In this document: in pieces, positions 10,291 to 22,997 of the stretch
How positions within the stretch are numbered: position 1 is the first letter of the stretch
Layout: every line of letters starts with the position of its first letter
Assembly (NCBI GenBank): GCA_948474755.1
Contig: CAOLHI010000356.1
Coordinates: forward strand, 744,001 to 808,000
Direction of reading: 5' to 3'
Length of the DNA stretch: 64,000 nucleotides
Source of the DNA: Ctenosaura bakeri
Lineage: Eukaryota; Chordata; Lepidosauria; Squamata; Iguanidae
Notes under the pieces: model-generated
The model's database searches: none
The model's input: the letters and a program-made list of their open reading frames with translations, nothing else
Told to the model about the DNA's origin: nothing
Translations under genes and position numbers: made by a program

Positions 10291-13254
10291 CTCTTGATTG
10301 CACAGTTAATAATCAAGACAAAGAGACCACCAGAAATAAAGATAGAACTGATTATATATGAATTGATTACATTGGTGAAATTGAATATGTGGTCACTAAA
10401 TCAAGAGCCATTAAGAATATTTAACCCTTCCTGTGAGAATTGCACCCGATATATCCCTAATGTGTTGATGTAAGACATCCTTTGAGTTTGTCATTGAGTC
10501 CAGGAGTGTCAGATCATTGGGACATCTCCTTACATTAAAATCACCTGTGATAACATACACTGCAGAAAAAAATTGAAATATGAAAGAAAAGAAATAAAAA
10601 CCTTCAGATGTTGAGTATACATCTTTCACCTTATCCTTTTTAACCGTAGCAAGTATGTATAAATTAAACAGAGCTTAGATCTCCCAAACTATAGTGGAAC
10701 TGCGACCGTCAAAGATCAGACATGTCAGACCAGCTATAGGTCTGATTTTAATATTATTGGAAAGGGCAGTACAATTTAATTGATGTAGAAGTATAGTTTA
10801 GTATAGCATAGTTTTATGGTGAAAATTTCTATGCATTTATAAAAGACGTGTGTGCGTGCATGTGTGTGTGTATGGGTCGGGAGAAGGGGTTCATTGCCAG
10901 TCTCTACAATAACATTCCCAGATGATCATGCATAATGCCAGTGATAATGATAGAGCAAGTGTCCATACATACATACATAGAAAGAGCAGAAGGAGAACTA
11001 TGAGTAAGTACTTTAAGCTTGCTATGTACAGGAGTTTATCCATGGAATCCATTGGCGGGAAGGGCTTCAGCATATTAGCCAGTTTTTCTGTACTTTCAGA
11101 AGGGTCCATAGAATACGTTGCCTGGTGGCAGTCTGTATCATGTGATGTTTTCTACTCATGTAAGCATTGATTTGGACCGTTCACACAATACTTTTGAGTT
11201 GTGCATTTATATACCATAGTTCCTCATGAACTACCACAAGTAAAAAGGTAGCTAAGCAATTTTAAAAAATGTATGCTAAATTTATAAACCTAGCCTGAAC
11301 AGTGAACTTAAATCTGGCCTGGTTGATTTAAGATTGAACAGATGGCGATGCTAGTGAGTTTAATAGGTACAGAGAAGGGAAACCATCTTGATGTAAACAT
11401 ACATGATTCTTTGCATTTCTTTTGTGTTTCTTTTTTTCGAGATGAGTCAGCAGTCATGTGTATGAATGTAAATGTTTTGACTTGAGCTCAGCTGTAATAA
11501 ATTATGTCTTTTAGAGATGGGCTTCATCTTGTACTGTTTACAGTGGTTTTATCAGCTTTATTGGTTCCTAAGTTTTGCTCTGCTAGATATAAAATATGTA
11601 CTGAAATGCTGCTATCTTCCAGTTCCCTGTAAACAGTGTATTTTAGAACTGTCAAGGCTAAGTATTTATGTTGCTCTCCCTGCTCGTTTATTTAACTTTA
11701 TGACAGGCCCTTGAAGTTTTCGCTAATAAATCAGAAAAGCAGTAACTACTTTTGAAAAGTACAAATCTTAGCATTTTATTACTGTTATAATTTATCCAGA
11801 CATTTGGTTAATTCCAGTAAAATTGTCTTTTCTAAGTCAATGGTTACATAGCAAATCCTGATCTGTTCATTCAAAAGGATCAAGAAGGGAGTATCTTTAC
11901 TACCTGAAGAGAACTAATTGTTTAATTAGATCATCAATCTACTATGTACTTTCTTTTGGTGGAAGGCATATTTACCATAAACCTGTTGGCAATGTACACA
12001 GATAAATCCAAAATGTTGAAGCTTGACACTGCTTTTAATAAAATAAGGAGATAGGAAAACTAGATTATTGCCATAGTAGCTTATAATAAATTGTGTCATT
12101 TAAAATCTGTCTGTGGATTTGTAGACTCAGTGTGTACAATGTAAATTTCATGTTGATCTTGTTATTGTGGGAATTAAATAGGTAAAGTTGCAGATTGGGG
12201 ATACTTATATAAATGGTACTAGTAATGAAATTGCATTACTATTAACTTGTTGAATTGGTTCTGATATACTTTCAAGACATAAATCAGATATGTCATAACT
12301 CCATCTGGCATTCCAATGAGAATCAGAAGTGCTGGGTTGGATTTATTGGAGTTAATACTGGTTCTGATATAACATTGGTGATTATGAATGGTTTTCATAC
12401 TTTTTTTTTCTTTTATAACTGGATGGGTATGGTTGCTTCTGGAGAAGGAGTTGCTTTCCTCATGTTTTGTAAAATTTAACAGGCAATATGAGCCACGGCC
12501 ATGTAAACTTATCTTGGTTTAGCTTAACAACATTGATGGTGATATGCAAGTGTATCAATAGTCATCAAAAAGCATTCACATATTTGAGAACTGTGAGCAA
12601 CAGGATATATTCATCCTTTGTGGAAAAGTTTTTTTCCTAAAATATCAGTAATAAAGGTGGTGTGACAATACTTTTGGAACTGCATAACTTTGCCATCTTA
12701 CTAGATCCTTCTCATAAACAGGAGACAAGCAAGTAGGACCTACCACAACATTCAGTAGTATGGAGTCTCCCTGACCAGCTAGTCAAACCCTTTTCCATTC
12801 TTTCACCTTCTTCCATTTTCTCTCCCCGTTATTTGTTTTCTTTTTATAGATTGAGAGCTTTTGCACATTGAGATTTTGGGAGTTTTTGCACAGTTTGAGG
12901 TTTGTTTGTTTGTTTGTTTTTTCATTTTGGCACTTTCTGGCAAAATTTTCACAAGGGTTGTTTTTTTTTTTATAAAAGCATTGTCTTCTGTGCAAACCTC
13001 AACATTTTGTGCAAAAGATTCTTGTAAATGATTTTTTGTATGATACTCTTCACAATGTTTCTTGTGGAAAACCCCTTCACAAAATTTTTCACAAGAACAT
13101 CTTGAGATTGATTGCAGGATTTAGCATCCCATCCACCATGCCAACAAGGCATCTCAGTGTTTCAAAATACCATTCTTGTTAAAGAGAAGACAGTGTAGAA
13201 ATATGTTTTATATTCCTAAGCAATGGGAGTGAGGGAGGAACTTTTTAGTGGTGA
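10291..13254. other. single-copy AT-rich DNA
   Basis: No exon recognised. Simple repeats: a (GT)n-like tract at 10848-10873, CATA units near 10963-10980 and (GTTT)n at 12901-12920. From about 12840 to 13110 the words TTTTGCACA, TTTTGTGCAAAA and TTTCACAAGAA recur in an irregular T-rich array; a similar stretch near 57940-58200 reads on the opposite strand. Confidence 0.45.
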
Positions 13255-13375
13255 AAACTTTGGTGTGGTGTGGAATGTTCTCCCTCGGGAGACCTGCCTG
13301 GTACCTCCTGTGACATCTTTTTTGATATCCACCAAATGCTTCTTGTGTTGTTGTTGTTGTTGTTCATGATGGCCT
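13255..13375 (+). mobile_element. L2-like LINE C-terminal fragment
   Basis: Plus-strand translation near 13270-13300 gives VWNVLPRE, close to the RLWNxLPxE signature near the C terminus of L2-clade reverse transcriptases. It runs into a (TTG)n tract at about 13347-13366. It is short, so I keep the call tentative. Confidence 0.5.
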
Positions 13376-13476
13376 TTGTCACTTTTAATGTTATGTGTCC
13401 ACATTTTGTTCTAAACTGAACATTTGTTACTATCTAATCTTTTCTCTGAAAGTAATTTCCCAACCCCCACCGGAAT

Positions 13477-13530
13477 TGTGTGTGTGTGTTTGTGTTTTTG
13501 TGTGTGTGTATATGTGTGTGTGTGAGAGAG
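13477..13530. repeat. interrupted (TG)n microsatellite
   Basis: TG dinucleotides broken by TTTTTG and TATA interruptions, ending in a short GA run. Confidence 0.85.
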
Positions 13531-14717
13531 ACATCAAATCTGCAGATACTCTATTTTGCTGATATGATATTTTCATTGTTATTATTTGATTGGTGTTTTA
13601 GTACTCAATAGACAACTAATACATATGAATAATAATGCAATAAGTAAAGGGGCTGTAATATTATCTCAGTGTTTTAGTAGTTTTGGCACATACAAAATAT
13701 GTAACAGTGCAGCGAATGTATTGGCCTGTGGCAATCTATAATAATATAAACACTGCGTTCAGTAGTTTACAGCTTCTCAGAAAATGTGGCTCCTCTTTCT
13801 ATTCTCGCCAGAGTTTTAAGACATGATATATCAATTGGAAAGCTAGAAGGAATTCCAAAATGACATCCCTGATTTAAAACTAATCACCTTGGGTTCCTTA
13901 AGATGAATTAACAGTACTCAAATATAATTTCATTGCTTGGTGACTGTCCCCATGCAGTCAGCCACAAGGTGCTAGTGCTTTAGAGCAACTCATACCTTGC
14001 ATATGAAAATTATGCATAACCATAACAGTTTGCAATAGCTCAAATTGTCTTCTAAGAATACCTCCCACTCCATCCCACTTAAAAGCAGGCAATCTGCAGG
14101 TTGAAAAGTGAGCTGTTTCACATTATTACATCGACCCTTCCTTGGCTGGAGCAATAATGCATAGGTTTCTGGATGCCCTTTTATCTCCTGAAAGGGAGGG
14201 TTCCTGCTGTAATGAAAACAGTGGGTGCAACTGCTTTGTATTGCTTTTAACTTGGAGTTCTCCCTCACTATTCTGAACTGTAAAGCAAGCAAAGTATGCC
14301 TGTATACTTCTTATTCCCAAAGGAATAATTTTGCACCACTTTTCACTTGGCAGGTACTCCTTCACTAGTATTTGAGAAGATATTGTGGGGAGAGGATCTG
14401 GGTCATCCTCTCATTTCCCAAAGATGGAACTCTCCCAAATGAAAGGCGGCACAGAGCTCTCCACTGTCTCCTCCCTGAGTTGGATTATCAGGGGGAAGTG
14501 TGGTATCATAGCTTCCTTCTCAGATACCTCTCCTGAAGTACCTGCCAGACAAGAAATTATGCTGTGCCTTTTCTACCACAGTGACAGGGCCACTATATAA
14601 GAAACTCTATAGTACTTAGCATGTGAAACTTGGGCTTACATGCACCCTGTGAGCTTCCAGTTGGCCACACCCATTGATGACTCTTCCATTAGCTTCCCCT
14701 TCCCTCTTTGGCCTCTC
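13531..14717. other. single-copy DNA
   Basis: No repeat or gene that I can support. The minus-strand open frame at 13990-14292 has no recognisable motif. Confidence 0.5.
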
Positions 14718-14825
14718 AATCATTGGTCCTCCAGATGTTTTAGATTATGGCTCCCAAAACACCTGATCTTACTAGTAAAGGCCTCTGGGACTATAAGCCT
14801 CCAAAATCTGGAGAAACACTACTTT
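14718..14825. mobile_element. small hAT-like non-autonomous repeat
   Basis: Left part TTGGTCCTCCAGATGTTTTA and right part CCTCCAAAATCTGGAG mirror each other. The inner TGGCTCCCAAAACACCTGAT and GGGACTATAAGCCTCC blocks correspond to the ACTACAACTCCC/GGGAGTTGTAGTCC palindrome of a common squamate hAT MITE. Related pieces lie at 17696, 19570, 26187, 46290, 49650 and 57362. Confidence 0.5.
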
Positions 14826-17695
14826 AGCAGGTCTGTTCTATTTGACTTACCCCCCGTATACATTTACTACAAAGCACACATTTTTCAAGTAATGTGTGAA
14901 GTTCATATTTTATAAGAGTGGCTTCTGCCTTTTTATGAATAAAAATCTGAATATTTCTTAGTCCTTTTCATAAAGCTTCTAATTGGGTTTTCTATAAATT
15001 GTTTATCATAAGGACATTTTTAAAGCATATATCACAAAAATAATATTACCGATAGTGAAATATTATAGACTGCATTTTCTTTTGTCAACTGGATTAACAA
15101 AGGCTATTTTTATGGGTCTGTTTACAACAGCAGTTTCCAAATGGAAAATACCTGTTTAGAAAAACTAATAAAATCTCTTAAAAATAAAATTGTGTCAAGG
15201 CATTCTGGAGTCCAATATTATTTCATCTCAGTGTTAGATGGTAAGCTGGTTTTTTGAGAATTATCATTGTTTAAATTTTTATTTAATGTTTGTTTTTAAA
15301 AATTATGTTAATGTCCACTATTACTACCATTACTAATATCACTATCTCTTCAGTCTTTGTACAGTTGATGAGAATGGCCAACCTGTGTTTTCTTTGGACC
15401 CTGAAATGTTATTTTGGGTTAGGTTTGGATTAGGGTTATTTTGGGTTTGGGTATTACACATTACTTTAAACATAATGTGTTATTGATGTGTTAATTGTTC
15501 ACAAACTGTGTTGCAAAGTTGCACATTAAAAATAGACAAAAGTTTCACACCCCAGTTCCTTGAACAATGTTTTAGAAATCTAAATAAGCATTGTGCATTG
15601 CATGAAAAAGTAATGATATTATGAGATTGCTGTTGTAGGGGGGGGAAAGGATAGAATGAAATTTCATTTGCATTGTTGTCTCCGTAAAAGAGTCTTTTCT
15701 ACACCTCCCAAGACTTGTTTAAAGAAAATGTCCACCTTGCCTCAAGCATTCACGTTTGCAAGTCTTCTAGGCAGTTTCTGAGAGATAAAGTATGCACAGA
15801 ACTGTGCATTTATTTTAAAACCCAAATGGCTAAAATGTGCATAATCAAAACAAACATGCACAAACACTTCATCTGGGAAAGGAACACTGGGAAAAATTAT
15901 GTTAGATAAATTGCAGTAAAAATGTCCACATTAGGGAAGATACATTAAAAATGTGTCATGTGAATTTTGGTGGTGGAGGAAAACACAGAGTCTCACAACC
16001 AAAACCAAAACAAAGACAGGAACAAAATGCATTTGGGGTTCAGACAAGCTGAGCAGGGTTGAAAAAGGATTTTCAGATCCCTATATGTCATGTTGTTACT
16101 TAATTAATGCATTACTTTGAAGTTTTGGCCACCAGATCCTGCAGACTCTAGTTCTGGCTTCAGAAGAAGTCCACCCACATGCAAACTGCCTTGCTTTGTG
16201 ATGAGGCAGGCATCGCTTTGTATGGCTCCAGGAGTACAGAGCAAGTTACGGTAGGCAAATGAGAAAGTGGGCGGCAAAATGAATGTGTTTCCTAAAGATC
16301 TCCCTGAAACAGACTGGTAGCAACATGTAATTGTTGACACTTCTCTTCTGCATGAAAGAAACAATGGGGAAATGTTCTTGAAACACAAGAGGAAGCTTCT
16401 TGGAGAAGCTCTGTCTGCTTTATCACTGCCTGGGGGGCATAGTTTTCTCCACTTTGACCCCTGCTGCTTCTTGCTAGATTTCTGCTCTCTGATGTTTACA
16501 CAGCCTGTATAGAGGGAGATGTGTGCCATATGTACAAAATACCTTCACTGTGCATTTTGAGATGGCACAGTCACAGGACAGGACTGCGTTACATGATTAC
16601 TGCATGTTTTAAATGCCTCTCGCTGTGCGAGATGACTGTTGTGCTCGTCTGTCTGTGTTCTGTTTCGTCCTGCTCTCTTAAAAGTAGCACCTCATTAATT
16701 CTACATGGGTCCACTGTCTGTGTCACTTTTGAACTGTACTAAACAATGAGCTGAAAAAATTTACTTATCATATTTTACTGTCAAAAGCCTTTTAAGCAGG
16801 CTCTTCTGTTTGCATTACATCAGTGTATCGTGGATGGCTTACCACCACTCTTATCATGATGGGTTTTTAAAAAGAGACCATTTGTTTAAAATAGCACATC
16901 TAAGATGAAAGGTATTTAATGTTGCAAGATCTGTCATCTTCAGCCTTCCTGAATGCTGGCAATAATTCACATTATTCATCTTTTAAAAGCTATAAGTCAG
17001 GACTTCCTTGCCATCATCTCACCCTCTATTACTAATCCAGTAAATCTTTCCTGCTATAAGTGACCTAGGAGGATGGTAATTAATCTGCTTCAGAATATAA
17101 TAGTAGAATCAGCAAGTAATGAACAATTTCCTTCAAATTTTTTTAAATAATAGCATCAGGCTTAAAAGTCTAGCTTTGCTTCATAAAGAAATCGGCATCT
17201 TTCATCTAATAGTCATCATTACCAGTGAATTGTTGAGCTAGAAAAGTGATGTTTCCTACCATTGGCATCTAATTTTTTAGCATTTATCACAAAATGCAGC
17301 ATTTTTACAGGGAATTAGTGTGTTAATAACTGCTTCCAACAGAATTAAGTCGCTTCAGTACATAAAATGAAAGAATATATTCAAATAGCTCAGGAGAAAA
17401 TGTACAGCTTTTAGAGAAATAAATGTTATGTTTCATAAACCTTAGAAGATTTTGAAGATTGAGAAATGTTGAGTTGTACAGCATGCATCATAAAATGTGG
17501 TATATAAAATCATTCATGGAGGATGGTCTTTTGTAGGAAGCAGTGTGTGAGAGACATATTTGCTGCTAAAATTTACTATTGTGCTAAAGTATTCAGATGA
17601 CTTGACCTTTTCATTAGCTCTGTTATTTCCTCGTTTGTATTATTGGTTTCTCTTAGCCAGAGCTTGAAAAAATTACTTTTTCGATGCTATTTCTC
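14826..17695. other. single-copy AT-rich DNA, possible conserved non-coding element
   Basis: No exon recognised. A telomere-like stretch lies at 15413-15452. The part from about 16920 to 17480 lacks any repeat that I recognise and contains homeodomain-type words such as GGTAATTAATCTGC, which makes it a candidate conserved element by appearance only. A minus-strand open frame of 141 codons (16104-16529) has no domain that I recognise. Confidence 0.45.
15413..15452 (+). repeat. degenerate telomere-like repeat
   Basis: TTGGGTTAGG, GGATTAGGGTTA and TTGGGTTTGGGT occur within 40 bp. TTAGGG is the vertebrate telomere unit; only one unit is exact, so this may be chance G/T-rich sequence. Confidence 0.35.
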
Positions 17696-17755
17696 AGACT
17701 CCCCCAGACAGAATAGCTGGCAGCCATACTGATGGGAGTTGTAGTCCAAAAAAAC
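17696..17755. mobile_element. hAT-like repeat fragment with GGGAGTTGTAGTCC
   Basis: The GATGGGAGTTGTAGTCCAAA motif and a preceding GGCAGCCATA block match one arm of the small hAT-like family described at 14718. Confidence 0.5.
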
Positions 17756-19569
17756 AAAACAAAAACCTTTTCCCTGTTCTGATTTTAAAAAGAAGACAAA
17801 TGGACAGAAACAATAAGAGTTCTACTCTCATAATCAGAATAATGATAGACAGACTCAGCTCGAGTTCACTTTAGACTGGGACTCAACAAAGTCACATTTC
17901 TCCCCACCAAAAACCTGTGTTTTCTGAGTCCAGTTCCAGTTTGTCATGCTTCCAGTGACACAATAATTTACTGTCTTGTACCCAGTCTGCTCATGGCCAT
18001 TGGGAGTTCACTTTGATAATCCTATTTTGTAGTGTACAGACCCTTCCTCCCTACCACCTCAGAATGACGTGCTATCTGTATGATATGGCAGTGTCACTTG
18101 ACTCCCCCCTTCATCTTCATGTTTTTTTAAAAATTATCTTTGCCTGATAAAGAAGCACATGTGTGTCAACAGCCTGTGCAGAGAATTCTGGCCCCTCCTC
18201 TTTTTTGGTGGCCTAATATCAGAATACAGAGTTTGGAATTTATCTTATGGTCCGTGTGGGTACCTCGACAACTCAACAAAAAAAGCTCAAAAACACTTCC
18301 TGAACCGTCCCCCAGCTGCCCTCTTTTCCTTCCAAGCTTTTGGGTGGTGGTGTTTATGGTGAAGCCTCACTTACCTTCAGAAAAAATGCTACCAAAGAAG
18401 CATGTCTGGCACCAGTGGACCTCAGAAGTGTCTTTTCCTAGCCTCCTTATGTTGACGTAGTGTTCTGGGTGGCAAGGAATGGGGAGAGAGATCTTGCCTG
18501 AGCAGTGGTCTTTGAACAGGTGGTGTGGAACTGTGGGTTCTCCCCACTGCTTCTGGCAGATGTGGTTGGAAGAGTAGAAAAGGGAGGAATAGCTGATCTG
18601 CTGGGCAACTGAGGCAGAGGAGAACCCTTAATTTCTGTCCATCTTCAAATGAGATCTCAGTATTGTGCCACATTGTCCATAGTCTATGCCGAATACAAAT
18701 TGTATGTTCATAATGGACTGTGCAAATGTTACTTCATCTTATTAGTATCTGTAGTAAGCAAAATTCAATTGCAGTTATGTGAAATGTGGCGAAATTCCAC
18801 AGAATTTTGTGAAGAACAAATGGAAAGGGGAAGGAAAGAACCATGGGAAAGCATATGTATATGAAATGATTAGAGACTGAAGCTTTCCTTACAGGCAGCT
18901 ATTTAACATTGGGATTTGCTTTCCTTTTAGGGTTTTTCTTTTTTTTCCTTTTTTTTTTAAAGAAATATCCCAAACTATCATAGCAGTGGTTTCTAAAATG
19001 CAGGGGGAAATGAAGAAAAAAATGCATTTACAGCTTACATATGTGCAAAACTTTCCACTATGAAATAGATTTCAAAAGACTGAGAGGCATACAATTAAAT
19101 GAACAAGCAAGTTGTTGTGCCCTATGTGCTGTTTCACATAATAGTAAATTACTCTATGGAAGCTGGTATATTGGCCAACAAGATAAACTAGGCTCAGGCA
19201 AAATCACACAACATTAGTTAATGATTTTGCTCTTCTCCTTCTTCTGTATGAACCCTTAAGTGTCTTTGACATTCTCCACCACCCATGGGATTTTTAAATT
19301 GTCTAGTATTTGTATTTGAGGAAGTCTGTGAGATGGAAAATAAAGCAAGGACAGGAGAATCTATGGACCTCTAGCAGGTAATTATTTACCTTTGGCCAGT
19401 GGTTGGATGGAGATATCTGGTGGGGCTGATAGAAAATGTAAGGGAAAAAAATAGATGTGGAGCTCAAATGTTACACACCTCTGGTTTAGAGGAAACGCAT
19501 AATCACTACAATTGATAGAAGATACTTAGTTCACCATCCTCCTGTTTGTCATATAGGGTTATACTAAAG
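17756..19569. other. single-copy DNA
   Basis: Nothing recognisable apart from poly(T) runs near 18937-18958. The overlapping short frames at 18140-18670 on both strands lack family motifs. Confidence 0.5.
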
Positions 19570-19682
19570 CAAGGGTGGGTCACCTGTGGCTCTTTAAACT
19601 CCCACATATTCTTATCATTGGTTATGCTGGGCAGGCTGATAAAAGTTGTAGGTCAGATCATCTGAATGGCTCTGGTTTCCTG
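19570..19682. mobile_element. decayed hAT-like repeat
   Basis: GGGTGGGTCACCTGTGGCTC ... AAACTCCCACATATTC ... AAAGTTGTAGGTCAGATCAT follows the layout of the small hAT-like family, with many substitutions. Confidence 0.4.
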
Positions 19683-20539
19683 ATAGCCAAGTAAAGAAAC
19701 ATGTTTTTAATTGCCATATTAGTGTTCCTACCTGAATTACTCTCATCTTTAGAAACCTGTCCAACTCACTCTCACTGATTTATACCCCACTCGGTTTCTG
19801 TTTTATTTAGAAAGTTTCATTACGTAACATTAAGCAGTGGAGTGAAATACAATTTGTTTCTCCAGTTGTGCCTTCTTCCTAAGCAGACATATTTAACAGC
19901 CCATAGTTTACCCCTGAGATGTCCTAAGATGTGTAAACTATATGCATCAATTTAATTCTGATTTAAATATGTAAAATTCAAGCATATCGTTGATATAAAG
20001 GGTTCCCCAAAGTAACATTTACATCTACATATCTTCTTTATGGGCTTTTTTTTTCTAAAAGTAGAAAATCAACCTTTGTGAAGTTTGGTTTTTGTCAGGC
20101 ACGTTTGCAGTTAATACGCTTGTCATATTGAAGTATGGAGCAGACTGCATTTTATCAACTGCTTGTTAATAAAAAAATATGCTTTAGCAGCCTCCATGTT
20201 TATAAAGATCAGCTGCAGCTGTTCAAAAGAGGTGAGGGCTCACTGCAAGGGTTTTTTGAGGTTTCTACAAATACCATCTTGTTTCTTCCTCTCCCTGCCA
20301 CCGTTGTAAAGATGTTCCATTTTTTAAAAATTCTGCATTACCGTTTTCTCAAGGGGATATGCATTAAAAAAGAAGATTCTTATTATGAACATGAGGTGAA
20401 ACCTGTGGAAATAGCCTTTGCATTATCATTGGTTACTGCTATGGCAATAACACCTCTTGTAGGCCATCATATCCTTTTGGTACCTGGCACGGAGGGTTTC
20501 TGTATCACCGTTAGTTACAGCCATGTTGCTGTCGAAACT
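19683..20539. other. single-copy DNA
   Basis: AT-rich, with no gene or repeat that I can support. A 154-codon plus-strand frame (20135-20599) runs into the MITE on its right and has no recognisable domain. Confidence 0.45.
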
Positions 20540-20631
20540 CAAAGGCCCCTCCCTAAACTGCAAACCCCAAGATTCCATAGGGCATTGAAAATGGAATAAT
20601 AGCACTGTAACAATCTAATGTGGAAATGGCC
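20540..20631. mobile_element. partial MITE of the GGCC family (right half)
   Basis: Contains AACTGCAAACCCCAAGATTC, GGAATAATAGCACTGTAA and the terminal GTGGAAATGGCC. The left half is not recognisable. Confidence 0.7.
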
Positions 20632-22683
20632 TGAGAATCTTCAAACTATGAACAGCTTCATTGCATCCTCTCACAATGGTGTAATGGATCCAGAGCAATA
20701 CACACACCATCAGTTTTCCTTCTTGAGTTCAACTGCAGTCTTCACAGTTTGGAGGGGGTGGGTAGTGTTTTTTTCCAGCAGTAATGTATTGTTGTGAATT
20801 AGCCATGTGGTGATAGAAAATATTGGGGGGCACCTTCCTTTTGAATGGGGAGGTAAGATACAGTAGGTTAATAAAAGACTTGCTCACAGGTCACCACAAC
20901 TGCCTGTATTTTGGGCCTGCCCTTGGGAACACAGATATGATGAGTGCCTGCACCCCAGAATTTATCACTGCACCCATGTGCAATGTAATTTTAGGTGGCG
21001 TGCAGTCAACGTGCAGCCAGTGTGAACATCTGAGGTAGCTGTTTGTGAGATGTGCAACGCACATGTATCAGCTTTAGTTGAAGACAGCTATTTTCCCATG
21101 GAAACTGGAAAACACACCTAGCGTGTGACTGTTACAAACAAGACAGGTTCCAAACACTTCCTGTGAAATTGCCTTTTTTCTGCCCAAGTTATGAAAATCC
21201 CTTACGCCCTCTCATTTCTTTCATCTTGTCACTGCCTGCCCTGTCCATGTGCTTTCAGAAAGATTTCGGATAATGCACAAATGCAGAAGGCTAACTTGCT
21301 GCTCTTTCCCAGGTTATACCCTGCTGTTTACCTCAAGGTCATATGGCTCAGTTTTGGCTCACCTCTTTTAAAGATTGGATTAATGAACTGGAATATGACT
21401 ACATATATTTCTTTTATTCTTTCTAATAAAGATGTGACAACAGAAACGACTAGAGTTCTTTGGGGATGTGGGTCATTTCCTGTCACCCTTACCTAGGAAC
21501 AAGTGACATTGAATTCAGGGGAACAATAATTGTCAGGAGATGAGTAGGATCGCCTTGAATCTGTGACTAATATTCTCCCCAGATTCTGCTTCATCTGTAT
21601 GCTTTTGATCACTACTCTACATATCACAGTAACAGAGTTGTCAGCAATCACAATTTTCTTGTCAGAACAACTGAGATCCTTGGGAGTATGAAACCAGGTT
21701 AACCAAAATAAACTTTAAAGGTGACAAAAATATCTTGAATGATCTGCAATCTATCTGAGGAAGACAGGACGTTTCCATATGCAGATACATTAGCCAGGCT
21801 TACACTAACTTAAAACATTCCATTTGTCCTGCATCATTCAGTACTTGTTAATGATTAATTGTTCCCCCTCCCAAAGATGATTTTTTATTTTGCTACCCCA
21901 TAACTTGTTAATTTTCTTTTTTTTTCAAATGGAAAGAATTTAAAATGCCTTTGCAGTAAATATCGACATCACAATGCTTATAGGACAGGAATGAAATTCA
22001 GTGATAGGGCACACACTCTGTCTCTGAAGAGATGGATGAGGCCCCTGCCTGGAAACCTGAAAAGTGGCTGCTGGTCACTGTAGACAATGACAGCTAAATT
22101 AAAAGTGGACAATTTTGGCTGGTCCTTGGGACAATTCCCACAGCCCCACAACTCATACCCCTGCCACTATGTTCCTAACATTTAGTAGCAAAAATTGCTT
22201 TAAATCAAGGGGAGAGGGTTGCAGAAATTCAGTATGAAACTACAGTTCCTCCTTAAACATTTCCTGCTATTTAAAAGGGACTCTCCAGTTGTTTTGGGAG
22301 CCTGTGAGGGAGGGGAACAGAAATGGTCTGGAGGGGCACATGCAGCCTGCAGACCAGGTGGTATCACCCACCACTGGATAGATCAACAGGCTCAAAGTAA
22401 GGGCCCTTCTCAAGCCCAGTGTTGGCATACATTATACTTTGGCAAATGCTAAGTCTCTAAAGACCAGGCAGGGTCCAATAGTCAACCGGGCGGGTTGGGC
22501 AGAGTGCCATATCAGACCGACTGGAGGTACTCAGCACCCCATACAAAATTTGGAAACTTTTTTCAGCTGTTCCTAGAATCCATACAGATGGATGGATCCC
22601 AGTGGCTGTGTTGGCTGGAGGATTCTCAGAGTTGTTGTCAAACTAGTAACTTTACCAAACTCTGCTGCTATTATTACTTACAG
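20632..22683. other. single-copy DNA
   Basis: No exon, RNA gene or dispersed repeat that I can support. Confidence 0.5.
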
Positions 22684-22989
22684 CAGAGCTTTCTGAACTT
22701 TTCATGTTGGTGACACACTTTTTAGACATGCATCATTTTGCAACACAGCAATTCAGTTTTACTAGCAAACTGGCTATTAAGCTAGCCCCTTATAAGAGAT
22801 ACAGACACATACATAAATTATAATAACAAAATGTATGGGGACACAACATATTTCATGAAAACCTTTCATATATATTTAAAAATATGTGATTTATAAATAA
22901 TAACATAGAGTTCCAAGATTGTAGTCAACACACCTACACACTTCAGGGGACACACTAACGTGTCTCGGCACACCATTTGGAAAGTCCTA
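22684..22989. mobile_element. hAT-like non-autonomous element, 306 bp
   Basis: Starts CAGAGCTTTCTGAAC and ends CACACCATTTGGAAAGTCCTA, imperfect terminal inverted repeats. The flanks ACTTACAG (22676-22683) and ACTTAGAG (22990-22997) agree at 7 of 8 bases, which fits the 8-bp hAT duplication. The interior words GTGACACAC, TTCAGTTTTACTAGCAAAC and TGTCTCGGCACACC match a hAT family that I remember from vertebrate genomes but cannot name. It does not encode protein. Confidence 0.75.
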
Positions 22990-22997
22990 ACTTAGAG

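Noticed and set aside
16104..16529. 141-codon minus-strand frame
   Set aside because: Composition and sequence show no recognisable domain, and no splice-site pair supports an exon.
20135..20599. 154-codon plus-strand frame
   Set aside because: No domain recognised and its end is MITE sequence, so it is not a conserved gene.
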